In this document: positions 49,160-58,101 of the stretch, in pieces
How the letters are laid out: every line of letters starts with the position of its first letter
Position numbering within the stretch: the first letter of the stretch is position 1
NCBI GenBank assembly: GCA_035552155.1
Contig: DASZLX010000018.1
Coordinates: forward strand, 186,001 to 250,000
DNA from: DASXHY01 sp035552155
GTDB taxonomy: Bacteria > Verrucomicrobiota > Verrucomicrobiia > Limisphaerales > DASXHY01
Length of the DNA stretch: 64,000 nucleotides
Direction: 5' to 3'
Notes under the pieces: model-generated
Database searches by the model: none
What the model saw: the letters and a program-made list of their open reading frames with translations, nothing else
What the model was told of the DNA's origin: nothing
Position numbers and translations under genes: made by a program

Positions 49160-50488
49160 TTAAACCAACTGCAACGGTTGGAACCGGCGGCCGAGAATCG
49201 GCTCGCTGCGCGTGTGCAACCAGTTTTCCAGGACGGAAGAGTAAACGCTGCGGAAATCCACGTTGTATTTGATGTCGCCTTCGAACAAATCGCCGGGCGC
49301 GAGGCTCGGGTATTGGCCGAACAGACCGGCTTTCATGCGGTCGCCCACGACGAACATCGGCGCGGCGGCGCCGTGGTCGGTGCCGGAGTTGGCGTTGTCG
49401 GAAACGCGGCGGCCAAATTCGCTGAAGGTCATCAGCAACACACGCTGCATGTTGCCCTGCGCCTTCATGTCTTCGACGAACGCCTTGACAGAATCGCCCA
49501 AATCACCGAGCAGGCGCTGATGCGTTCCGACCTGGTTCGTGTGGGTGTCGTAGCCGCCTTGCGAGACGTAGAACACGCGCGTGGACAATCCGCCGCCGAT
49601 GAGTTTGGCGACAAGCTTGAGGGAATTGCCGAGTTGCGAGCCGGGATAAGTGGCCTTGTTTTCGGTGCGCGCGCTGATGGCGCGAATTTCATCGGAGCTG
49701 ACCTGGGCGTCGAGCGCGGTGCGTTCGAGAAAATCCATCACGGAGCCGCGGCGCTGATTTTGAGGCTGGGCCGGACCGCTGATGGACGCGATGGAGCCGC
49801 CGGAATTTTCTTCGCCGGTATCGTTCAATTCGCGGTAGGATTGCTCCATCATCTGGCCTTCCTGCCCATTTTCCGAATTGATGAAACGATAATTCTGCGG
49901 ATTATCCACGCTGACGCCCTTGGGTGTTTTGGCGGTGAACGACTGGGGCATCTGGCGGCCGATGTTCACGCCGACCGTGGGGTCAGAGCCGGCGCAGGCA
50001 TTATCGAAGTAGCGGCCTATCCAACCGTATTTCTCAAACTTTTGCGAATCACTCGCCGTCTGCCAGATCTCGGTGGAACGAAAATGCGAACGATTCGGAT
50101 TGGGATAGCCGACGCCTTGCACAATCGCGAGATTGCCGTGGTCGTACAGTTCCTTGAAACCCTTCAAGCCCGGGTTCAGGCCGATCTGGTCGTTTATTTT
50201 CAAAACCTGGTCGGCCTTGATGCCGATGCGCGGGCGGGCTTTGTAGTAATGATCGCTCCCGTGCGGGATGACGGTATTGATGCCGTCGTTTCCGCCAGCC
50301 ATTTGCAACACCACGAGGATGGTCGAGTCCTTGCCGGTGGTGATTTGCGTGGCCTTGTCCATGGCTTCGGCCTGGAGCGCGGAGAAAGTGTTCGCGAGAA
50401 AGGTCGGCACGGTCCAGGAAAGAGCGCTGGTGAGGACGGTGCGACGGAGGAACTCTCGGCGAGTCTGGAGGGTAATTTCGTTTTTCAT
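49160..50488 (-). CDS. DUF1501 family secreted protein (Tat signal)
   Basis: A 442-residue protein with a twin-arginine signal (TRREFLRRTVLTSALSW). The DUF1501 pattern follows: ILVVLQMAGGNDGINTVIPHG, IVQGVGYPNPNRSHFRSTEIW, YVSQGGYDTHTNQVGTHQRLLGDL, LLMTFSEFGRRVSDNANSGTDHGAAAPMFVVG. It belongs to the sulfatase/alkaline-phosphatase-like fold; the conserved D, H and DHG residues fit metal binding. DUF1501 proteins are paired with DUF1800 or DUF1549/1553 proteins in Verrucomicrobia and Planctomycetes; the reaction is unknown. It lies 70 bp downstream of its DUF1800 partner. Confidence 0.92.
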   Translation of the reverse strand: MKNEITLQTRREFLRRTVLTSALSWTVPTFLANTFSALQAEAMDKATQITTGKDSTILVVLQMAGGNDGINTVIPHGSDHYYKARPRIGIKADQVLKINDQIGLNPGLKGFKELYDHGNLAIVQGVGYPNPNRSHFRSTEIWQTASDSQKFEKYGWIGRYFDNACAGSDPTVGVNIGRQMPQSFTAKTPKGVSVDNPQNYRFINSENGQEGQMMEQSYRELNDTGEENSGGSIASISGPAQPQNQRRGSVMDFLERTALDAQVSSDEIRAISARTENKATYPGSQLGNSLKLVAKLIGGGLSTRVFYVSQGGYDTHTNQVGTHQRLLGDLGDSVKAFVEDMKAQGNMQRVLLMTFSEFGRRVSDNANSGTDHGAAAPMFVVGDRMKAGLFGQYPSLAPGDLFEGDIKYNVDFRSVYSSVLENWLHTRSEPILGRRFQPLQLV

Positions 50489-50558
50489 AGTTTTGTTGAA
50501 ACGTGAAACGTGATTGCGGCCTAAAGCCGGATTCCACGCATGCCATTTCATTTTATTT

Positions 50559-52040
50559 TCATGTGACCTGATATTCGGGTGTGCACATCACGAGGCGAAT
50601 GGCGTCGCGGATGTCGTTTTCGTCCAGGTCGGTTTTGCCATCGAGATAGTCGCGCAGGGTGTGTTCCTGCCGGGACGACAGGCTGGTCTGCAGGAGCCGT
50701 TTTTCGAGGGCGGCGATCAGCATTTCCTTATCCGAACGTTCCTGTTCGGTCAAAATTTTGTCCACGTCCACGCCACCGATGCGCATGTTCTGCATGCGGC
50801 GCTGAATTTGTTTCACGCGCGCCGGATTCTTGACCGGTCCGGTCGCGAGATTAGCGGCGATGGCGGAGTCGCCCTGGGCGAGCATGGCGGCCTGGTTGTA
50901 ACGCGCCAAAAGATTGTTGGTGGTGATCCAGGCCAACCCGCCGTCCCAACCTTTGACATTCGGTGGCGCGAAAAGGTCCTGACCGAGGCCGCGCAGGAGA
51001 TTGGTGGAGACCAGAGGCGGCGGCAATTGGCATTCGAGCATGCGAACACTGCCGATGAGCCATTGCACGGGGCTTTTGATTTCGTTGCGAACGACCGAGG
51101 GCGAATAAAATTCCTCGGTGGAAAAAATCACGCGCATCAGCGGTTTGAAATTATTTCCGCCGCGGCGAAACAGGTCGGCCAGCCCGGCGTTCAATTCCGG
51201 CGAGGGCATTTCGCCGGAGAAGAAATTCCAAAGTTTCGCGGTGATGAAAATTGCCGCGTGGGGTTGGGCGACAATTTGCTCGATGAAATCGTCGCCATCC
51301 AGATTGCCGGTTCGGCCGAGAACGGTCTTCTCGCCGTTATCATGAATACCGGGGCGTTCGATGAATTTTTGCGATTCCTGGTCCAGGGACCAGCCGGTCA
51401 GCGCCCGCGCGGCTTCGGTGATGTCTTTTTCCGTGTAATTCCCTTCGCCGAGCGCGAACAGCTCCATGACTTCGCGGGCGAAATTTTCATTCGGATGATC
51501 CTTGCGGCTTTGGGCCTGGTCGAGCCAGACGAGCATGGCGGGGTCCTTGCCCGCTTCGGTGAGCAGTTCGAGCCAATTGCCGGTGGCGAGCCGGCGGAAC
51601 AGTTCATTTTGACGCCACATATAATAGGCGTCGCGGACTTTTTCGAAGCTGGTGGCGAAATGACCGTGCCAGAAGAGGGTCATCTTCTCCTGAAAGGGCC
51701 GGGGGCCTGTGGCCATGCGTTGCAGCCACCAGCCGCGCAGTTCGAGCATGTGCTGGTTTTCCAATTGCCGCTCGGTCTTCTGCATTTCCTTGCGTTGGTC
51801 GGGGGTCGCGTTTTTGGCAGCGCGGCGTCTTTCAGCGCGGCCCGGGTCCGGGTGCGCCCAATCCGGATCGGGCGTGGAGTCGGGAGTTTTCTCAAAATCA
51901 ACCAGCCAGGAAACCGCGCCTTCGTGCCCCAACGAGAGAAGTTTTTGAATCTGATCCGGCGTGCCTCCGAACCCGGCGCGGTTTAACAAGTGCGCCGCCG
52001 TGGTAAAGTCCCATCTGCTGGCGGACAAAGGCTTTAGCAT
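50559..52040 (-). CDS. DUF1800 family protein, partner of DUF1501
   Basis: The 493-residue protein begins DFTTAAHLLNRAGFGGTPDQI and has the family blocks MTLFWHGHFATSFEKV, MLVWLDQAQSRKDHPNENFAREVMELFALGEGNYTEKDI and KLWNFFSGEMPSPELNAGLADLFRRGG. No classical signal peptide is obvious at the chosen start (ATG 52040). It is first in the two-gene leftward unit with the Tat-exported DUF1501 protein, so export in a complex is possible. Function is unknown in the family. Confidence 0.92.
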   Translation of the reverse strand: MLKPLSASRWDFTTAAHLLNRAGFGGTPDQIQKLLSLGHEGAVSWLVDFEKTPDSTPDPDWAHPDPGRAERRRAAKNATPDQRKEMQKTERQLENQHMLELRGWWLQRMATGPRPFQEKMTLFWHGHFATSFEKVRDAYYMWRQNELFRRLATGNWLELLTEAGKDPAMLVWLDQAQSRKDHPNENFAREVMELFALGEGNYTEKDITEAARALTGWSLDQESQKFIERPGIHDNGEKTVLGRTGNLDGDDFIEQIVAQPHAAIFITAKLWNFFSGEMPSPELNAGLADLFRRGGNNFKPLMRVIFSTEEFYSPSVVRNEIKSPVQWLIGSVRMLECQLPPPLVSTNLLRGLGQDLFAPPNVKGWDGGLAWITTNNLLARYNQAAMLAQGDSAIAANLATGPVKNPARVKQIQRRMQNMRIGGVDVDKILTEQERSDKEMLIAALEKRLLQTSLSSRQEHTLRDYLDGKTDLDENDIRDAIRLVMCTPEYQVT

Positions 52041-52262
52041 ACACTGTTAAAGACGTGAAGACGCGGAAAAAGTTTCTCACTGAAATGGGATATTTGCAAG
52101 GGGGATGGCAAGCTGCTCAAGGCTAACGCATCTAATTTCCAAAGATTCCAATGAGAAATTATTGACCAGGGAATTGAGCCGAGGGTCAATCTGCCGAAGC
52201 CCCGAAATCGCATGTGCGAAAGCCGCCCCAGTATTCAAGATGTTGCGGCCTTAAAATCCAAT

Positions 52263-52299
52263 CGCCTACCCATTTGTAGCTGGGGCAAATGGGTAGGCG
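52263..52299. repeat. Perfect 14-bp hairpin in the 522-bp gap before the DUF1800 gene
   Basis: CGCCTACCCATTTG (52263-52276) pairs with CAAATGGGTAGGCG (52286-52299). A second perfect palindrome, GGACGGCGCG-CT-CGCGCCGTCC, lies at 52443-52464. The gap 52041-52562 shows no convincing gene; these palindromes are the only structure seen. Confidence 0.65.
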
Positions 52300-52562
52300 C
52301 ATTTTAATTGTGATGATTCTAATGTCAAACCAGATGTCCAACGAAATATCGTGCTAAAAATTAAGATGCGTCCGCCCTGGCAAGCTGCTGCGTGAGTTCG
52401 AGTGCAGCCTGTCAATTGTTGGGTAAGTATCTAATTTGGTGAGGACGGCGCGCTCGCGCCGTCCGCGCCGCGTTCAGCGGCGCAAGGTTGGGCGTCGTTC
52501 GCGCCGTTGGCTTGCCGATTCCAATTCCAATTCGGACACTACCTGTCCTACGTGTATTGCGA

Positions 52563-53045
52563 TTACTCTTCGCCGTCGAAACAGTTATTCGATGGTGCTG
52601 AAACCCGTACGGGCGCTGGCTGACCGGGCAGGAGCCACTTGTTCGTATCGGGGAAATGACGCAAGTCGGAAGTGGGATTATCAAACACGAGGTAATAAAC
52701 CAAATCGGTCGCGCCTGTGTTCGTGACCTGGTGTGCTTCTCCCGGCGGATGGATCAGGCAATCGCCCTCGCGCACATCCGCCACGCCGCCCGGCGTGCGC
52801 ACCTGCCCGCGCCCGGTGATGATCAGATAGAGCTCCCATCTGGCCGAATGTGAATGATACGGCCAATTGGTCGCACCCGCGGGAATCCGCACCAACTCCA
52901 CTTGAAACGGCTGGGCCACTCCACTGGCGCCGATGCCATTCACTCCCGCCAGCGCCTGAGAAATGTGCTGGCTCAAACGACGATACTGCCCCTTCGGAGA
53001 ACGATTTTTTTCAATCGAAATCTCCGCCAGATTAATTTTGTTCAT
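52563..53045 (-). CDS. Cupin-domain protein
   Basis: A 160-residue single cupin. Motif 1 is WPYHSHSARWELYLIITGRGQV (HxH and E ligands) and motif 2 is VREGDCLIHPPGEAHQVTNTG (last His). The C-terminus has VYYLVFDNPTSDLRHFPDTNKWLLPG, which resembles sugar- or cysteine-dioxygenase-like small cupins. It likely binds a divalent metal; the substrate is unknown. Single gene, 90 bp downstream of smc. Confidence 0.82.
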   Translation of the reverse strand: MNKINLAEISIEKNRSPKGQYRRLSQHISQALAGVNGIGASGVAQPFQVELVRIPAGATNWPYHSHSARWELYLIITGRGQVRTPGGVADVREGDCLIHPPGEAHQVTNTGATDLVYYLVFDNPTSDLRHFPDTNKWLLPGQPAPVRVSAPSNNCFDGEE

Positions 53046-53135
53046 GCCCCTGAATCCTTCTGATTTCCACTTCCCAACTGAAAAAAATTAACAGCGATAC
53101 TCAGTGGCACGGCTGTCCCACCCGTGCCACTATCC

Positions 53136-56100
53136 CTACTGCGACATTGTAATCTCGGCCCCCTCTTCTTTCGCGAGCGGGGCATCCGGCGGCGGCACCA
53201 GCGGTGTCCCCCGGCGCTCCATCGCCTCCTGCTCCTGCGATTTGTGGAATTTCACGCTGACGATCTTGCTCACGCCGTGCTCTTCCATCGTCACGCCGTA
53301 AAGCACGTCCGCCATGCCGATGGTGCGCTTGTTGTGCGTGATGATGATGAACTGCGAAAGGTCGATGAACCGTTGCAGCACGCGGATGAAGCGGTTGATG
53401 TTCGATTCATCAAGCGGGGCGTCCAACTCGTCCAGCACGCAGAACGGGCTCGGCTTGACCTGGTAAATCGAGAACAGCAGCGACACGGCGGTCATAGTCT
53501 GCTCACCGCCGGAGAGAAGCGAAATGGTCTGCAATTGTTTGCCCGGCGGGCGCGCGACAATATCGATGCCGCTTTCCAGCACGTCGTTTTCATCGACGAG
53601 AATCAGGTCGGCTTTGCCGCCGCCGAAGACTTCGGTGAACATCGTGCGGAAATTATTACGAATCAGTTCGAAGGTGGTCTTGAACATTTCCTTCGTCTGC
53701 GTGTTGATGCGATTGATGACTTCGAGCAATTGAGCCTTGGCCTCGACCAAATCATCGCTTTGCTTGGTGAGAAATTGATAGCGCTGCTCGGTTTCCTCGT
53801 ATTCCTCGATGGCCACGAGATTCACCGGGCCCATTTCGTCGATGCGTTTTTGCAGGACATCGACCTGCTGCGCGACGGCCGCCCAATCCGTGGCGCCGCC
53901 CGCGGCGGCCATTTCTTCGGGCGTCATGACGTGGACCTTGGCCGCGCCTTCGTCGGCAAAAGTAATGGTGATGCACTCGCTGCGAATGTCGTCGAGGTTC
54001 AGGTGATATTTTTGCTGAACGCGGTCGCGCAGGTTCTGCACGGACATATTTTTCTGCGCGAGCTCGATCTCGGTGGTGCCGCGTTGCTGCTGCACTTCGG
54101 CTAGGCGGCGACGTTGTTCGCGCAGGTTTTCCTCGCGCTCAGTCACATCGCCTTCCTGCGATTGCTTTTGGACAAGAAGCTCGGCGGTCTGCGCATTGAC
54201 CTGCTCGCGCTCGTGCTGCAAGCGGTCGACCTGGGAGCGGGATTCCTGAATTTCGAGTTCGGCCTGTTCCTTGCGGCCGATGAATGACGAGCATTCGGCG
54301 CGGCACTGCTCGACGACCTGGGCGAGTTCGCGAATGCGCTGCTCGAGGTTTTGTTTCTGCTGGCGATGAGACGCGCACAACTGCTCCTCGGAGGCGAGGG
54401 CAACTTTGCTTTCGGTCAATTCGGTGTTAGCGGTATCGCGCCGCTGGCGAAGATTTTCGAGGTCGGCGGTCAGTGAAGCGACCTGCTCCTGCAACGCGCG
54501 CTCGCGGGTTTCCAGTTCGGCGGCGCGGTCGGCGAGAACGTTGCGTTTCTGCAACCCCTCCTGCTCCTGGGCGGCCAGGCTTTGGACTTCGTAAACGACG
54601 GTGTCGATTTTCTGGTGCAACAGGCGGCGGGAATTTTCCAGCGCGGTGAATTCGCCCTCGCGCGTGGCGATCGCGACTTCCTGCTGGCGCAATTCCGTCT
54701 GCGCCTGCTGAAGACTGGCCTGCAATTCGGTCTGCTCGCTTTGCAACGCGCCTTTGCGGCGGCTGAGTTCGGCAATTTTCTCCTGCAGTTCCGCGAGCGC
54801 GATTTGCAGTTCGGTAATTTGATTTTTGCGTCCGAGAATGGAGGACGGCGCGCGACCGTTGCCTTGGCCGTTCAGGTAACCGCCGGTGTAGATGCCGTGG
54901 CGGTTGAGCAAATCGCCGGAGAGCGTGACGAAATCACAACCGGCGTGGCCGTTTTGGAGTTGGGCGGTGGCGGAATTGAGGCTGGGGGCGATGAACGTGC
55001 GGCCCAGCAGGCTCTTGACCAGTTTTTCCACCGCCGGATCAATCTTCACGACGTTCAAGGCGGAAACAACTTCGCCTTTCTCCAGCTGGCTCTTAATCAT
55101 CTGCTCATTCTCAGCGGGAGCCATGTCGCCGGAAAACACGAGCTGATGTTCCGGCATCTCGACGGCGAGCGCGGCAATGCTCGCGCGGCCGGCTTTGCTG
55201 GCGGTGAGGTCGGCGAGGATGTCCTGCGCCTGCTGCGGTTGCTCGGTCAGGACGAGTTGGAGATGGTGGCCGAGGGCGTTTTCGATGGCGACGACGTAAT
55301 CGTCCGGCACGCGAATGCGCTCGGCGAGCGAGCCAATGACAGCCTGTGAGCGGCGCAAGGCGGCGACTGCGCCGGCGCTGAAGCCTTCGTGCGAGCCTTC
55401 AAGCTGCTCGAGCACGTTCAGGCGCGAGCGCTTCTCGGATTGCGCGTGGAGATATTTATCCTGCTCCCGCGAGGCCTGGTTCAATTCCTCCTGGATCTGG
55501 CGCAGGCGTTTCTGGCGTTCCTCCACCGAACCGCGCTTGGTCTCAACGCTGAGTTTTTCCACCTCGACATTGGCGGCGAATTCCTGCAGCCGCGCTTCGA
55601 GGCGGGCGCGCTCTTCTTCCAACTGAATTTTTTCGGCGGAAAGTTTTTCGAGACGGACGACGTTCCCCTGCTTCTGCAAATCGAGGGCGGTGATTTCGTT
55701 GCGGACGCGGGTCAGGTCCTGCGCGGCTGCGAAGGCATCGGTCTGTGCCTTGCGCAAGGATTCCTGCCGCTCCTGCAAATCGCGCTCGACCTGTTGCAAC
55801 GCGGCGCGCCGGGCCTCCAGCGTCTCGCGTTGTTGCGTGAGCGCGGCTTCGGAGGCCAGCAATCGTTCCGCGAGAACGGCGAGTTCGCCGGCGGCGGAAC
55901 TGCGACGCTCCTCGGCTTGCGCGATGTCCGCGAGAGCCTTGGAGTTTTGCGACGAAATTTCCTGGAGGCGTTCCTCGTTGAATTGGATGCGGCTTTCGTG
56001 GCGGTCGGCTTCGCCCTTCAATTCCAAACCGCGCTGTTGCATGGCGGCGATGGAATGTTCGAGCTCGGAAAGGCGCGCGCGCAACTGGCCGATTTCGTCC

Positions 56101-56915
56101 TCGCAACGGAGCACATTCGCGGAGCCGGTTTCGATTTCATCGCGCAATTTTTCCGCGGTGGCCTGGCGCTCGGTGATTTCGGATTGCAACACGTCGAACT
56201 GATGACGCGCGAGTTGCGTGTCGAGGTGCTGCATTTCCGTGGAGAGTTGCTTGTAGCGGCGGGCCTTGCCGGCCTGGCGTTGCAGCGAGCCGATCTGGCG
56301 TTTCACTTCGCGGATGAGATCGGCCACGCGGACGAGATTTTGTTCGGTGTATTCCAGTTTGCGGAGCGATTCTTTTTTCTGCGCCTTGAACTTGGTGATG
56401 CCGGCGGCTTCCTCAAAAATCATCCGACGATCTTCGGGCTTGCTGGAAAGAATCTGGGTGATGTGCCCCTGGGCCAAAATGCTGTAGCTGGTCTTGCCCA
56501 TGCCGGTACCCATGAAAAGCTGCTGGATGTCCTTGAGGCGGCACGGGACTTTATTGATGAAATATTCGCTGCCGCCATCGCGGAAAATGCGGCGCGTGAC
56601 GGTCACTTCGCTATAAGAGACCTCGACACCCGCGGCGCGCAAATGCTCTTCGTCAACGTCGCCCAGGGTAATTGAGACTTCCGCCATGCCGATGGGCTTG
56701 CGCCCATCGGTGCCATTAAAGATGACATCGGCCATTTCGCCACCGCGGAGAGCCTTGGCCGATTGTTCACCCAGTACCCAACGGATAGCGTCCGACACGT
56801 TCGACTTACCACAACCATTGGGGCCCACGATGGCCGTCACACCAGGCTGAAAATTGAGGGAAGTCTTGTCCGCGAAGGACTTAAATCCTAAAACTGTTAA
56901 GTTTTTGAGATACAT
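53136..56915 (-). CDS. smc: Chromosome segregation ATPase SMC
   Basis: A 1259-residue SMC protein. The N-terminal head begins MYLKNLTVLGFKSFADKTSLNF with Walker A GPNGCGKSNVSDAIRWVLGEQ. Long coiled coils flank a hinge near residues 520-680 (GFSAGAVAALRRSQAVIGSLAERI; GHAGCDFVTLSGDLLNRHGIYTGG). The C-terminal head carries the signature LSGGEQTMTAVSLLF and Walker B FCVLDELDAPLDE. It condenses and aligns the chromosome with ScpA/ScpB. Length is slightly above the usual ~1190 because of a long second coil. Start at ATG 56915; the extension to 56993 lacks family similarity. Confidence 0.97.
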   Translation of the reverse strand: MYLKNLTVLGFKSFADKTSLNFQPGVTAIVGPNGCGKSNVSDAIRWVLGEQSAKALRGGEMADVIFNGTDGRKPIGMAEVSITLGDVDEEHLRAAGVEVSYSEVTVTRRIFRDGGSEYFINKVPCRLKDIQQLFMGTGMGKTSYSILAQGHITQILSSKPEDRRMIFEEAAGITKFKAQKKESLRKLEYTEQNLVRVADLIREVKRQIGSLQRQAGKARRYKQLSTEMQHLDTQLARHQFDVLQSEITERQATAEKLRDEIETGSANVLRCEDEIGQLRARLSELEHSIAAMQQRGLELKGEADRHESRIQFNEERLQEISSQNSKALADIAQAEERRSSAAGELAVLAERLLASEAALTQQRETLEARRAALQQVERDLQERQESLRKAQTDAFAAAQDLTRVRNEITALDLQKQGNVVRLEKLSAEKIQLEEERARLEARLQEFAANVEVEKLSVETKRGSVEERQKRLRQIQEELNQASREQDKYLHAQSEKRSRLNVLEQLEGSHEGFSAGAVAALRRSQAVIGSLAERIRVPDDYVVAIENALGHHLQLVLTEQPQQAQDILADLTASKAGRASIAALAVEMPEHQLVFSGDMAPAENEQMIKSQLEKGEVVSALNVVKIDPAVEKLVKSLLGRTFIAPSLNSATAQLQNGHAGCDFVTLSGDLLNRHGIYTGGYLNGQGNGRAPSSILGRKNQITELQIALAELQEKIAELSRRKGALQSEQTELQASLQQAQTELRQQEVAIATREGEFTALENSRRLLHQKIDTVVYEVQSLAAQEQEGLQKRNVLADRAAELETRERALQEQVASLTADLENLRQRRDTANTELTESKVALASEEQLCASHRQQKQNLEQRIRELAQVVEQCRAECSSFIGRKEQAELEIQESRSQVDRLQHEREQVNAQTAELLVQKQSQEGDVTEREENLREQRRRLAEVQQQRGTTEIELAQKNMSVQNLRDRVQQKYHLNLDDIRSECITITFADEGAAKVHVMTPEEMAAAGGATDWAAVAQQVDVLQKRIDEMGPVNLVAIEEYEETEQRYQFLTKQSDDLVEAKAQLLEVINRINTQTKEMFKTTFELIRNNFRTMFTEVFGGGKADLILVDENDVLESGIDIVARPPGKQLQTISLLSGGEQTMTAVSLLFSIYQVKPSPFCVLDELDAPLDESNINRFIRVLQRFIDLSQFIIITHNKRTIGMADVLYGVTMEEHGVSKIVSVKFHKSQEQEAMERRGTPLVPPPDAPLAKEEGAEITMSQ

Positions 56916-57176
56916 TGCGATTACAAAAGCAAACCGGGTTAAAATAGTAAAGCGAAAAACCACTATATACAGGGTTGTCCGCCGTCGGAGCACAACTAAT
57001 TGGTGAGGAACCGAGATTCGAGATTGTGCGCTAACCTAATCCAAACTGACCTATCTATTACACCCTTTTCTATAGTATTTAAGGGCGTTTTTTGCAACTG
57101 AAATCTGCCGAAATGGGAGGTTCTTTTTCCTGATCCGGCCCGAAATGGACCCACCCGTGGGCTGTGAATAAGTTTT

Positions 57177-57887
57177 TCAGTTCCACGCCATCCAATTGGT
57201 CATCGTTTTGTAGCCGAAAGTCATCTCGGCCGGATCAAATGTTTTGTACCACTTCGCGTGGCCGTCGGCGAACAACACGTTCTGACCTTTGGCATGAATC
57301 TGCCAGTATTCAGTTATCGAGTCACTGGCCGCGCCCCCGACGCAATTTTGGGAATAATCATCTTTATCGGCATCCAAGGGATCAAAACGCAGGCTGCCCC
57401 CGACGATGCCGCAAGTGTCACCGCTCAGGACAAAGGCGGAAGGAAACATGATTTTTGCGCATTTAACCGCGGCCGCTTTTCCTCCGGCGTCGATATACGC
57501 GGCATTGCAGCCATTGAAATAATTGAAAGGCCCGCGGTATGGCTCGGGAAGTTGCACGTTGCCAGGACAATTGAAGACGTTCGTATTGCCGATCTCAGGA
57601 TCAACTTGATGCATCCAACTGAGGTCGGCGGTCCCCGCGTTGTTGGTCCATAAAATGTCACCGCCTGATTCCGGATAAAAACCATCATTGTCGTCGGCAA
57701 ACGTGGTCATCCCCAAGCCAATCTGGCGAAGGTTGGAAACGCAACTCGTCGTCCAGGCTTTTTGTTTCGCCTTGCCCAACGCCGGCAATAACAGCGCTGC
57801 CAAAATGGCGATGATCGCAATCACCACCAGCAATTCAATCAGTGTGAATGCTCGTTTTCGTTCGCTACCCGAAAAATTAATTTTCAT
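57177..57887 (-). CDS. Prepilin-like protein with H-X9-DG C-terminal motif
   Basis: A 236-residue protein with a type IV prepilin N-terminus, KRAFTLIELLVVIAIIAILAALLLPAL (cleavage before F, Glu at +5). A globular domain follows with SCVSNLRQIGLGMTTFADDNDGFYP, ending in VLFADGHAKWYKTFD. The FADGH tail is the mark of the H-X9-DG type pseudopilin-like families, greatly expanded in Verrucomicrobia, Planctomycetes and Lentisphaerae. Likely an exported pilin-like protein of a type II secretion-like system; no such system is encoded here. It stands alone. Confidence 0.9.
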   Translation of the reverse strand: MKINFSGSERKRAFTLIELLVVIAIIAILAALLLPALGKAKQKAWTTSCVSNLRQIGLGMTTFADDNDGFYPESGGDILWTNNAGTADLSWMHQVDPEIGNTNVFNCPGNVQLPEPYRGPFNYFNGCNAAYIDAGGKAAAVKCAKIMFPSAFVLSGDTCGIVGGSLRFDPLDADKDDYSQNCVGGAASDSITEYWQIHAKGQNVLFADGHAKWYKTFDPAEMTFGYKTMTNWMAWN

Positions 57888-58101
57888 ACAACGCTAGTTT
57901 TCCCGACTCACCGGCACGATTGGACCGATTTTGTCTCCGGCGTATTCAACCGTTCGCAAAATTGGAAGCAGTTCAAAGGCCGGGAAAGTTTTCCGACCTG
58001 TCTTTTTCAGACGACGAAATGGGGCTCATCGTTTCAATCATAAATTTTCTTCCTTTCCGCGAACGAATGCATAGCGTGGTGACGCCCTCAAAGAATTGGT
58101 C

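Noticed and set aside
49178..50506. Plus-strand open frame of 442 codons opposite the DUF1501 gene
   Set aside because: It mirrors the DUF1501 gene, which carries a Tat signal and the family motifs; the antisense protein has no domain.
55389..56675. Long plus-strand frame opposite smc
   Set aside because: Antisense to the SMC coiled coil and head; composition (L/F/A rich) is that of a codon-reversed coiled coil.
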